DNA of 21,892 nt from Hydnum rufescens UP504 (Eukaryota; Basidiomycota; Agaricomycetes; Cantharellales; Hydnaceae). Location of the stretch: the NCBI GenBank assembly GCA_014904985.1, contig MU129034.1, positions 1-21,892 of the forward strand. The letters run 5' to 3'. A model generated the notes under the pieces. It made no database searches. It was not told the origin of the DNA and was given only the letters and a program-made list of their open reading frames with translations. Made by a program: the position numbers and the translations under genes. This document shows, in pieces, positions 1 through 8,356 of this stretch (the first letter of the stretch is position 1; each line of letters opens with the position of its first letter).

Positions 1-325
1 CTCAAAGCCGGCCAACCATATCACATCCCTGGCTCTCTTGTGGAAAGAGGTAGGCTATTGCTGCCATTTCACATTGTAGAGCGAAACGACGAAGCCATTG
101 CTTTGGACTGCACCGCGATCGAGTTTATTATAAGTGCTGGAAATTCAAGCTTCATGTTTGGCCCAATATGCGAAATACAAGGTGCGTGCGGTCTACTTTC
201 TGAGCAACCTTCAGTGCTTTCCTTTGTTTCATATGTATTAAGATGTATCCTGTGTCCTAGGTATGGGTGAGGCCAAATGGAGAGATGGCATTCCTCTATG
301 GGAATCATGTCCTAAAAGCACGCCT
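1..325 (+). pseudogene. NIP7: NIP7 fragment (60S ribosome biogenesis factor), decayed
   Basis: NIP7 is a PUA-domain protein needed for pre-rRNA processing and 60S subunit assembly. Family pieces can be read in order in shifting frames: a YHIPGSLVER-like stretch (about 19-48), KFKLHV (141-158), AQYAKYK (161-181), then VWVRPNGEMAFLYGNHVLKA (261-320). The last piece is the highly conserved block of the PUA region. AQYAKYK and VWVRPN are separated by a GT...TAG interval (182-260). Between KFKLHV and AQYAKYK about six residues are missing with a frame change, and homology stops near 325, so it lacks the C-terminal third. The window edge removes the N-terminus. Retention of the intron argues for a broken genomic copy rather than a processed one. 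The identification is from memory of the family; positions 1-140 align less clearly. Confidence 0.72.
182..260 (+). other. Spliceosomal intron inside the NIP7 relic
   Basis: A 79-nt interval begins GTGCGT and ends CCTAG. Removing it joins the conserved NIP7 residues AQYAKYK directly to VWVRPN in phase 0, which is how the family sequence continues. The length is typical of basidiomycete introns. A second GT...TAG interval at 50-79 is only 30 nt, which is too short to be functional as it stands. Confidence 0.7.
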
Positions 326-378
326 CTGGGTGCATAACCTAGGATACAGCTTGAACACCAATGAGTTTCTGAATTGGC

Positions 379-915
379 GCAATAAACCCCTCAAAAAAAC
401 CGAAGCACGTGAGGTTTCGGAAATGCCCGCGCCTGAACTCAACGCCAGTGCGAGTTGAGGGGTGCATAAGTTTGTAGATACAACATCTAGGTGCTGGAAA
501 TATACACAGCAGGGGATATTTTAAAGCTATTTGGCAATTTTTGAGCAGATTGGAAGAAGATTCTTAGGAATTCCAAAAAAGGAAATTTTTCTCGCGTGCG
601 CGAGTGTGACAAGGGGGAGGGGGTGGTGAGGTGTCATCCGGAAGAAACTGAAACAGGATTCCACAAAGGTCTTAGAGGTTCCGTGCCCCAGTACCAGATA
701 CACACTTCAAAAATTTCACGGCACTTTGGCCTCAGCGGGATTTGAACCGGAGTAATACCAAAGGTCACCCCAAAGACAAACCCAGATCCTCAGCACACTA
801 CACAACTAACACAGAAGAATCTAATTCCTGATCCACTGCCAAGCTGCTGAATGTGCCGATGCTATCCGGGTTTCTGGAAACTCACGTGCCTCGGTTTTTC
901 TGAGGGGTTTATTGC
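379..915. mobile_element. 537-bp element with ~35-bp terminal inverted repeats (MITE/foldback-like)
   Basis: The first bases, starting GCAATAAACCCCTCA, reappear inverted at 915 and leftwards. Over the first 35 positions 33 match, and weaker similarity continues for about 15 more. The interior has no convincing coding frame. It carries a tRNA-like promoter module on the minus strand (736-806). I could not find a clear target-site duplication: the flanks are ...gaattggc on the left and atcaaat... on the right. Alternatives are a DNA-transposon-derived MITE that captured a tRNA-like sequence, or a SINE flanked by inverted repeats. Confidence 0.6.
736..806 (-). ncRNA. tRNA-like Pol III promoter module (SINE head)
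   Basis: On the minus strand the sequence contains GGTTCAAATCCCG (736-748), a match to the RNA polymerase III B box (T arm) consensus GGTTCRANNCC. About 57 nt upstream is an imperfect A-box/D-arm-like stretch, TAGTGTGCTGAGGAT, near 788-802. The spacing suits a tRNA-derived internal promoter. The T stem pairs poorly and no full cloverleaf can be folded by eye, so this is a decayed tRNA or SINE head and not a functional tRNA gene. Confidence 0.5.
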
Positions 916-1057
916 ATCAAATAGTTTCTGTGTATGGAATGTGGGATATACCTCTTGTCTGTCTTTTTTTTCCTTTTATACAACTGTCCTTCCATCACTT
1001 TGTATTTGCCTTTGCCTTTCACTTTCTGGGCCCCCCAAGGGATTTGGAGTGACAGAA
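916..1057. other. Short spacer between the inverted-repeat element and E1
   Basis: About 140 bp with a pyrimidine-rich tract (960-985). No gene, promoter or repeat that I can support. Confidence 0.5.
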
Positions 1058-1200
1058 TCCAAGTTGCAGTCCGAGGCACGAGGACTGTGCACGCAGGCTA
1101 GTGATCGAGGAAGCGGCGGTTGCCGAAACTCTCGCGCTTGCCGTTTTGGATTTCGAGTGCGCAAGAGCTTCTGGCATCACTGCCACTCTCCTTTTTCACG
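1058..1200 (+). repeat. E1 split direct repeat A1
   Basis: A 143-bp left terminal repeat, matched without visible indels by 6448-6590. The differences are mainly transitions such as gtgcac/gcatgc and gcaaga/gcgaga. Homology starts at TCCAAGTTGCAG and stops abruptly after CTTTTTCACG in both copies. It probably contains the promoter or start of the genomic RNA, but I see no TATA box in it. Confidence 0.85.
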
Positions 1201-1295
1201 TGGTTTCTTTCGTGCTTCGCTTTTTACGTTCTTGTCATGCCTTTGTCTGGACAGACAGCCATGGGTTCATCTACATGACCCACATGGTCTAGTGT

Positions 1296-2835
1296 TCTCT
1301 CGGACGTTCCAACACTCATTCCTCCAAAGGTTGCAGTTCCTCTTCTGATTCTCCTGGACAGGCTACAGACAAAGGGGGATCCAGGACCTCTCCTAAGGTG
1401 GTCTTGGGTCTGAGTGAGGGTGTGTCAGATGCGGACAAGGTTGTGTTTTTGCTTCATACGGTGCAGGCAGAGTGAGACCAGTTTGCAGTAGAATGTCGGC
1501 GTATTGCTGAAAAGCATGAGGTGGAGATCCGTAACCTTAAATCTAGGGTTGAGCAGTCTTCTGGCTCTCATCTCCACCCTTCTACTTCTCTCCCAGCTTC
1601 GCATCCTATTTCGTCAGATTCTACCTCTCCTTCATCATCTCCATTCCCCATGCCTCCTCTTGGAATTAGTTCTACATCGCAAGTAGTCAGTCCTCTGATC
1701 GCAGGCCAGGGGGGCACACCAGTGGGTGAGCTTGAGGTGTCAGTGGAGCGTGATCGGACAATGGAGAAGATTGTTGCTGCTGTGGCGGCAGCTTCGCTTG
1801 CTCAACCATCGCCATCTGAGCCAAAATCAGAGAAAGTTTTCACCTTCAATCCCTCCTCCTTTGTTGACCCAGTTGAGCTCCAGCACCATGATGTCCTTCC
1901 ATCAATTGTTATACGGACAATCGATTGGGGCTTCTTTGTTCCCTTGTCAGCCATGACAGCTGAGGTCTGCGCTAAGTATGAGCAGGATTCATCGATTATC
2001 CCATCGATCCGGAAGCTCATCAGCCATGAGGATGCCTCAAAGGAGGCGGAGTTCGTGGATGTGGATAAGATTGCTGTCAATGATCTTACAATGGACAAAA
2101 GCCATTGGCTACAAGGCTATGAGCATCTGCTGCGATGCGATGAAGACCAATTATCACCCTGGTGTCATCGCATCAGTTTGTCATCTTAGGGATTATTTCA
2201 CAGCTCATCGTCTTTTCAATCTCCAATTTCCAGTCATTGCCCATTGCGATCTTTTGTTGCGCAAGAAGTTTTTCAACACAATGGTTGATTTCAGACACTA
2301 TGACATCGAGGCAGCACTAGCACAGGCCAAGGAGGCACAGGTTGAGGCTGACAACACAAGACTCATTGATGACCATGTCCGCCTTCTTTGGACCCAGCGT
2401 CAACCATCATACCTTGGTAATCGGTACGACCCTATTGGTGCCAACCCTCGCCGTCATGTTTCCAGCCACGGAGTGTTGTTTTCTTCTCTGTCTCTTCACA
2501 GCAGCTTCCCAATTGTGGAACCTGTGTCACCATCAAAGCGGGGAAGTCGTGGTGGGCCCTTTCAGGGAGACAGCGCTCGGGGCTCCTTCACCAGGTGTTG
2601 TTTTCTCTGTGGAAGGAAAGATCATCGTGCTCCCGATTGCTCTGCCTCCAGTAGGGAAGGGGGGTGTCCTCTCTACACATGCTGGGTCAGTAACCGGGCT
2701 GTCAGGCTCAGTGATGGGAAAGCCTTCTGCCTCCCTTTTGCCCATGGCCAAGCATGTGGTTCAGATTGTGTCTCCCTCCATGAGTGCTCAATCTGTGGTT
2801 CCTCCAGCCACGGAAATTTCGCTCAATCCTGCTGA
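1296..2835 (+). pseudogene. E1 Gag-like protein with two zinc knuckles
   Basis: This is the likely RNA-binding structural protein of E1. From about 1296 one frame reads a serine-rich leader, then a predicted coiled or charged stretch (FAVECRRIAEKHEVEIRNLK, 1482-1541), then a Ser/Pro linker. It runs through KLISHEDASKEAEF to about 2140, where the frame changes. The next frame continues YHPGVIASVCHLRDYFTAHR and reaches the zinc knuckle CFLCGRKDHRAPDC (CX2CX4HX4C, about 2602-2643) and a looser C/H cluster CSICGSSSH near the end at 2835. A TGA at 1473-1475 interrupts the first part (CGA expected). The start codon is unclear: possible ATGs near 1260 lie in another frame. Gag activity is inferred from the knuckle and gene order only. 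Confidence 0.65.
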
Positions 2836-4882
2836 AGAATTATATAAGGTCCTCTCTCCATTCGATCCAGATGCCTTTGAGTGGACCCTACATAAATACA
2901 ACCTCCTTAATCAATTTCCTGCTCTCATAGCACAACTTCGTGATGGTTTCTCGGTTTTTCATATTACCCCTTCTCTTTCTTCGACATTCACACCTCCTAA
3001 TCGGCCCTTGGTCTTCGAGCATTCAGAGTTCATCAATAACTATTTTGCAGGGGAGGCACGCCTAGGAAGGATTTCAGGCCCATTCTCAAGGGAACGAGTT
3101 CAGGAAATCTTCTCTCCTCTCAGTGGTCATTTCCGTACTGCGCCAATCAGAGTGGTCCCCAAACCATGCAAGCCTGGTCAGATTGGTGATCTGTTTTGCA
3201 TGGTTGTCAATCTTTCGGCTAAGGATCCGGCAGGGGTCTCAGTCAACAGTCTGATCGACGCAGATGATTTCATCACATGGTGGGATGGGGCTCATCAGAT
3301 TAGTGATTATGTATGTCCCTTTGTTTTGGTTTCTTCCCCTCCTATCCATCCACTATGTTGGCCATTGCCTTTAGCCCATGGGCATGCTATTGCGCCCATG
3401 GGTGCGTATGCCATTGCTGCGCTTGTCATCCGGCCAGTGCCGTGGTTTGGACATTGAGGCTTTCCTCTGTCTCTGTGTGGTGGGGCCACCAGTTCTTTCG
3501 CTGCCATGGTAGTTTGTCAGCTTTGGCTGATCTGGGTTGAGATAGATTTCAGTTTGCCCTAGGGGCACATGGGCAGCTGGGGCGACATCAATGCAGCCTA
3601 CCGGTGCTGTGCGCTTCATTTTTCGTCGAAGCTGTTTATGGTCTGGTTGGACCTTCAAGGCGGGTTTTGGATCAACCATAATGTTATGTTTGGGGTTACA
3701 TCAGGTGCGGGCATTTGTGGTGCAACCCTTGAGCCAGTGCATGCTATCCTCGAGGCAGCCGGTGTGGGGCTGATTGGTTGTTGGGTCGATGATTTCATTT
3801 TCTTTGCTGAGCCTGTTTCCCCTCCTATTTCTGCATCTCAGAGGCAGCATACTGTTACCTTTCACAGTTCAGAGGTCCCTGTCACATGTATATCCTCTTC
3901 TGGAGTTGCTCAGTCAGCAATCCCGGTGGAGATTCCTCCTCAGAGCACAGCTCCCATTCCCCAGGGGCACTCTGTGCACTCCTGGACATATTCATATGAC
4001 TTGGATGATGTGCAGTCACTCACAGCAGATTTGGGGGTTCCCTGGGCCTCATCAAAGTGGCTGCCATTCGCTTTCACAACAGTTTATGTCAGTTTCCTTT
4101 GGGATCTCTGGAATCGATGAGTTTCACTCCCGGATGACAAGCGGTTGAAGTACTGGACCCATGTTCATGACATTTTGGATCTTGCTGCATCAGCATCTCC
4201 ACAGGTTTCCTTTCCACCATTACAGAAGGTGCACAGCTCACTCGTTCATATCTGTTTTGTGCACCAGGGTGGCCGGTCACATCTCAGGGCCCTTCAGCAT
4301 TGTATCGCAGCCTTTAAGTCCCCACATGCACAACAGACACTCTCAAAGTCAGTTGTCTTAGATTTGCAGTGGTGGGAGTCCCAACTTAGTTCCCCTGGGA
4401 TTTTCCATGTCCTTGCCAACCACGGTGACCCTCTTGATCTCGGCATTTCAGTTGATGCATCCACGGACTTTGGTGTTGGTTTGCGGGTTCATGATGCATA
4501 CAAGGCCCGGGCACTGTGGCCTGGGGCAGTTGGTCAGGAGGGTCAGGATATTGGCTGGCTCGAAAGCTTGGCCATTGAGTTTGCGATTCGGTACCTCGAT
4601 GCCTGCAATATACATGATGTCAATGTTCGTGTGCTGGCAGATAACAAAGGATCTATCAGTGCTTATTTCTGGGGGTGGGGCCGGAATTGCTGGTCCAATG
4701 AGGCAATTCAGAGGTCCTTCCCAATTACCGCAGAGAAGAATTTTGATGTGGTGCTGACCTATGTGAAGTCGGCAGATAACCCTGCCAATGTTGTGTCATG
4801 TGGCCTCTTTGGTGGGTTATCACATGTTCCAGTTCTGTTCACCGTACCATTAGAGCTTCAGCAGTATCTCCTGGAAGTCTAA
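2780..4882 (+). pseudogene. E1 reverse transcriptase-RNase H
   Basis: Reverse transcribes the element RNA. One frame carries the whole domain set: an N-terminal region, the motif RVVPKPCKPGQ (about 3149-3181), VNSLIDADDF (3242-3271), then after the intron-like insert GDINAAYR, NVMFGVTSGAG, and the catalytic box CWVDDFIFF (about 3781-3807, the YxDD equivalent). After the thumb comes RNase H with ISVDAST, WLESLAIE, VLADNKG and KSADNPAN supplying the acidic residues. The ATG at 2780 is in frame and overlaps the gag end (2835) in the +1 frame. A TGA at 4118-4120 is the only stop outside the 3311-3562 insert. The frame ends at a TAA (4880-4882). Similar RT-YR genes are common in agaricomycete genomes. 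Confidence 0.8.
3311..3562 (+). other. Intron-like insert within the E1 RT gene
   Basis: A 252-nt segment starts GTATGT and ends TTTGCCCTAG, with a CTGAT branch-point-like motif about 35 nt from the end. It interrupts the RT exactly between HQISDY and GHMGSWGDINAAYR, where related proteins have no extra residues. Its frame contains stops at 3455-3457 and 3551-3562 (TAG), while the length is a multiple of three. Removing it restores a normal RT spacing. Introns are known in some YR retrotransposons, from memory. The alternative is a decayed foreign insertion. Confidence 0.6.
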
Positions 4883-4889
4883 TACATTT

Positions 4890-6206
4890 CTTGATCTTTC
4901 AGAGTCCAGTGGGCCAAAGCCCTTGGTCATCTCAGTGTACAGCACCGATGAGGTGTTTACCATTGTTCCAATGCCCCTATCACAGGGTCATTACTCACAT
5001 GGCCGACAACCTAAGTTTCATCACAACATTTTCTGCCCCCATGTCAAGGCATCTGATTGCATTCTTTGCTGGACATCTCCTGCAGTTATTCTTGCACACA
5101 CTAAGTTGCTTGAGTCCTCCTCTGGTCTTAGCTTCAGTTTGGCTAGGGCTCAGCTCGTAGCTAGCAAGGCATGGGAAGAATCCACTCATGCTAGCTATGG
5201 TGCTGGGCTTGCCCGCTGGGCAGAATGGTGTGATGATAATGAGATCCCTGAGGATGATCGGATGCCAATTGAGAAGAGGCACCTTGCATGTTTCATTGCA
5301 GATGCCACTGGAACGATTGGCCTCTTGGGCTTCAAAAATTGGCTTAGCGGTCTTGGTGCCTGGCATCGCTTCCACCAGATGCCCTGGTGCAGGGATGACC
5401 CTTTCATTCACCTCCTCTTGGAAGGGGCCAAGAAGCTTGCGCCTAAATCGTCCATTTGAGAACCTCATCCCCCTGTCACCTTGCAGCATCTCCATGCCGT
5501 CTATGATCATATGAATTTTCAGGATACTTATGATGCTGCTTGCTGGGCAGTACTATGTGTTGCCTTTTGGGGTCTGGCATGACTTGGAGAGGTCACTGTG
5601 CCTTCTCAAGCTGGTTTCCTCCCTGGGCACCATGTATCTTGTGGTGCGACTATTAAGTGGGAGGATGTTTTTGGGATTCAGTCAGTTACTCTTCAGCTCC
5701 CATGGATGAAGACTGCATGCAATGGTGCAAATCTTGTGCTGACACAAGAGGAGGATTGCACTTGCCCTTATTGGGCCTTGCAGCAGCACTTCCTCACGAA
5801 TCAGGGTCTACCGGACCAAGCTCATCTCTTTGCATTTCATACTGAAACCGGGTGGGAGCCTCTCATCAAGCGACACTTGGTTGATCGCTGTCGGCACATC
5901 TGGTCCTCAGCAGGGTTTCAGGATCTTCCATTGGGTCATAGTTTCTGCATTGGTGGCACCACACATTTACTCAGTAGGGGAACCAATCCTCAGGTGATTC
6001 AAAAACTCGGCCGTTGGAGCTCAGATGCCTTCTTCCTTTACTGGCACAACACTCAGCTTATTATTCCTAAGCACATTCACGATGCCGGGGTGGTGGCTCG
6101 CATGGATTCCAAGATGGAGGATTACTTCGGTGATGTGTCTCCGGAGGTTTTGCAGTGGTGGAGAGCAGTCCAGAGCACAAGACAAAGGACAGTAGTGCGC
6201 AGATAG
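4890..6206 (+). pseudogene. E1 tyrosine recombinase (YR integrase)
   Basis: Integrates the circular DNA intermediate by site-specific recombination. The frame is open from upstream of 4890, in the +1 frame relative to RT, with no clear ATG. The N-terminal core-binding domain reads AWEESTHASYGAGLARWAEW and HLACFIADATGTIG. The catalytic domain follows: GLA-stop-LGEVTVPS (box I, where the Arg codon is TGA at 5580-5582), KWEDVFGIQ, LPWMKTA, then GHSFCIGGTT (the second Arg of the HxxR motif is Cys), KLGRWSSDAF and FLYW with the nucleophile Tyr. Another TGA lies at 5457-5459. The loss of both Arg residues by C-to-T changes means this enzyme would be dead even without the stops. It ends just before the B1 repeat region. 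Confidence 0.82.
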
Positions 6207-6317
6207 CAGTAGATAAGATTAAATAATTGTTCAGGTCCAGCCATCAGCAGGGTGGGGGGATAGTAGGTCGTGGCTGGGCCCGATGCGACTATGGTTTGTG
6301 CCTCCGTCTGGGTGGGT
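6207..6317 (+). other. E1 3' non-coding stretch before B1
   Basis: About 110 bp between the recombinase stop and B1. It is G-rich (GGTGGGGGGAT). Similar sequence, much decayed, can be followed on the minus strand to the left of the E2 recombinase (about 8250-8330). Confidence 0.5.
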
Positions 6318-6449
6318 GCATAGTCGGTCGGCCTCCAGTCTCACACACCGGCTTTTGCCTTCGGCAAAACCCCACACACACCCACCAGTCTCAAATTGGT
6401 TTTCCCTTTGACCTCAGGCCAGACCTGAGCAGACAAGAATCACTAGCTC
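6318..6449 (+). repeat. E1 split direct repeat B1
   Basis: A 132-bp repeat matched by 6661-6792. It abuts A2 directly, sharing two bases (TC). It contains a small hairpin, TTTTGCC-TTC-GGCAAAA, at about 6353-6369. Confidence 0.85.
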
Positions 6450-6590
6450 CAAGTTGCAGTCTGAGGCACGAGGACTGCGCATGCAGACTAGTGATCGAGG
6501 AAGCGGCGGTTGCCGAAACTCTTGCGCTTGCCGTTTTGGATTTCAAGTGCGCGAGAGCTTCTGGCATCACCACCACTCTCCTTTTTCACG
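6448..6590 (+). repeat. E1 split direct repeat A2
   Basis: Internal copy of A1, lying between B1 and B2. The B1-A2 junction reproduces the sequence expected at the closure point of a circular intermediate, which is how such elements keep both ends. Confidence 0.85.
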
Positions 6591-6660
6591 CTGTCCCACC
6601 CACCCTTTGGACTGGTTTAGCCGTGAGAACCCTCCCGCCCTCCCGGAGCCTGCCCGCCCC

Positions 6661-6792
6661 GCATAGTTGGTCGGCCTCCAGTCTCACGCACTGGCTTTTG
6701 CCTTTGGCAAAACCCCACACACACCCACCAGTCTCAAATTGGTTTTCCCTTTGACCTCAGGCCAGACCTGAGCAGACAAGAATCACTAGCTC
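6661..6792 (+). repeat. E1 split direct repeat B2 (right end of element)
   Basis: A 132-bp right terminal repeat, copy of B1. The same hairpin is kept near 6696-6712 with one loop change (TTT instead of TTC). It is separated from A2 by a 70-bp C-rich spacer (6591-6660). Similarity to B1 ends at ...CACTAGCTC. Confidence 0.85.
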
Positions 6793-7534
6793 ATTGACTA
6801 TGGATCCCCAAACATTAGACCCCATGGCCATTTTGATATATTGTCAAGTGTGTGTTCTCCCTCTTCCTGCCCTTCTGAATCCCCTAGTGAGGTTGTGATT
6901 CCACTTAAATCTACCTCCATCTCCATGGTATGGGGATGTGAGGGAATATTTGCAAGATGAAGGCACTCTGTTCTTATTATTGACTGCCTTGCATTCTCTG
7001 GGTCATCCCTCCATCCATGATGGTATATAAAAAGCATAGAGCTGGACCATTTTTTGACAGTTTACATTTACTGCTGGCCCAACCCCTGGATTGAATTGAT
7101 CTGGAATGTTTCTTGAATAGCTCAATGAATACTGTGTGGAATGTCCTGAAATTTGAATCATACATACTACTACTACAGATGGCAACAAACTCCATACAAA
7201 TTGGATCACTGAGTGAACCAGGGGGAGGAAAAGATCTTGATCATGTGACCAATGTCAAAGGTGCTTAGAGTGGGCCAAAAATTTGGGCTGAGCCTCAAAT
7301 GGTGACTGGCTGTGGCCTAGAAAAAATGGGAGTGATTGGAGCTGTGGAAGTGCCCCAACTGGAGGGTCCATGTGTGTAAAACTTGAAAATATTATGGAAA
7401 CTCTCACACTGGAGTCATGAATATGAAAATTTGGGGAGTGTTGTGAATGTATTTGGATAACCAAAGGGTGAATTTTCAGGGCCATTGCATGGATGGAAGG
7501 CTTGGGGAGGAAATTATCATTTAGGGGGGAGTGC
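6793..7534. other. CpG-free non-coding stretch
   Basis: No CpG occurs here at all, and only short chance reading frames. A TATATAAAA box-like sequence lies at about 7023-7031. The last bases (7521-7534) form a purine-rich run ending GGGGGGAGTGC just before a TG-starting sequence, as a polypurine tract before a 3' LTR would. I recognise no gene. Confidence 0.45.
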
Positions 7535-7761
7535 TGTGGAATAGTGCCTAAATGGAGTCCAATCAGGCTGATATTTGGTATGTATACTCCCATATATGTA
7601 TTAAGCTAGTGGCATTCTATCAGAGCCACCTCTGCTGTACATCTTATATAATTGACTTTTGATCTTCCTCCCACTCCCCCTCAATTTCAACCACTTCCAC
7701 ACATCCAATATATTTCATTTTTGGATATCATAAGTGTTATAATATTCTAAGCCTATTCCAC
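7535..7761 (+). repeat. Candidate solo or 3' LTR with inverted ends
   Basis: It begins TGTGGAATAG and ends CCTATTCCAC, an inverted pair of about 9 bp. It is preceded by a purine-rich tract (7521-7534) and has a TATATAA-like sequence near 7645. About 227 bp fits a short LTR. No second copy in the window, and the final base pair of a TG...CA border is not conserved (CACC), so this is tentative. Confidence 0.3.
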
Positions 7762-8199
7762 CTAGTTTAGTCCTAATGTGGAGTGTTTTACATTTATGGT
7801 AGGCTTTTGTTCCCTTTTTGCCTGAAAAGGGAGTTCAATGCCTAGAAGTAAACAGAATAAGCTGATTCTTGGCACATATTAATTAAATTACATGATAAGA
7901 CTCCATGTAAAATTTCAAGTCTGTAGGGGGAGTGAATCAATTTTCAATGTTGAAACCTATTTGCCTCATAGCTCTATACCTACTGCATGGATTTGGCTGA
8001 AAATGAAATATGTTCTTCACCTGAGCAGTTTCTAATCCCATTCCAAGTTTCAGAATGATCTGCTCACTGGGTATTTTTTGGCAATCTTTATTGCCTCTGG
8101 TATCCATTGTCCAGTTCACTGCCTTAAAGTGGAGCTGGCAAGTCTGCTACATTCAATTGTTGCCTCTGATAATCTTGTATCTACCAGTGGGTATGTGTG
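7762..8199. other. CpG-free non-coding stretch
   Basis: AT-rich DNA with no CpG and no recognisable coding or repeat signal. It may be the remains of older elements. Confidence 0.4.
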
Positions 8200-8356
8200 A
8201 GAGGCTGTGAAGCAGCTTGCTTCCTCAGTCTTGGTGCATGAGACAGCAGAACTGACTGTGCACCCCAAAGAGCCAGTGCACAATCCATAGTCAGTTTGCT
8301 GAATCTGTACTATCACCCCAACCAGCACCAGTCAGTGAATTGTATTGCCTACAAGT

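Larger units (their letters stand above)
1058..6792 (+). mobile_element. Ngaro-like YR retrotransposon E1, full length, inactivated
   Basis: A 5735-bp element carries gag with zinc knuckles, reverse transcriptase plus RNase H, and a tyrosine recombinase, in that order. Its ends have the split-direct-repeat layout. A1 (1058-1200) recurs as A2 (6448-6590), 143 bp each. B1 (6318-6449) recurs as B2 (6661-6792), 132 bp each. A1-ORFs-B1-A2-B2 is the known organisation of Ngaro/PAT-type elements, which integrate by a recombinase acting on a circular intermediate; DIRS proper has inverted ends instead. No target duplication is expected, and none is evident. All three genes are broken by stops or frameshifts, so the copy is non-autonomous. 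Confidence 0.85.

Noticed and set aside
736..806. Functional tRNA gene
   Set aside because: The B box is good, but the T stem and acceptor do not pair and no anticodon arm can be assigned.
851..1348. 165-residue reading frame over A1
   Set aside because: Low-complexity Cys/Phe/Leu composition, and it spans an element boundary (1058) and a repeat, so it is a chance frame.
7255..7593. 112-residue minus-strand frame
   Set aside because: Lies in CpG-free decayed DNA across the putative LTR border, and has no recognisable domain.
6793..8199. Hidden defence or biosynthetic gene in the gap
   Set aside because: All frames are short, composition is that of decayed repeats, and no motif was found; nothing supports a novel gene system here.
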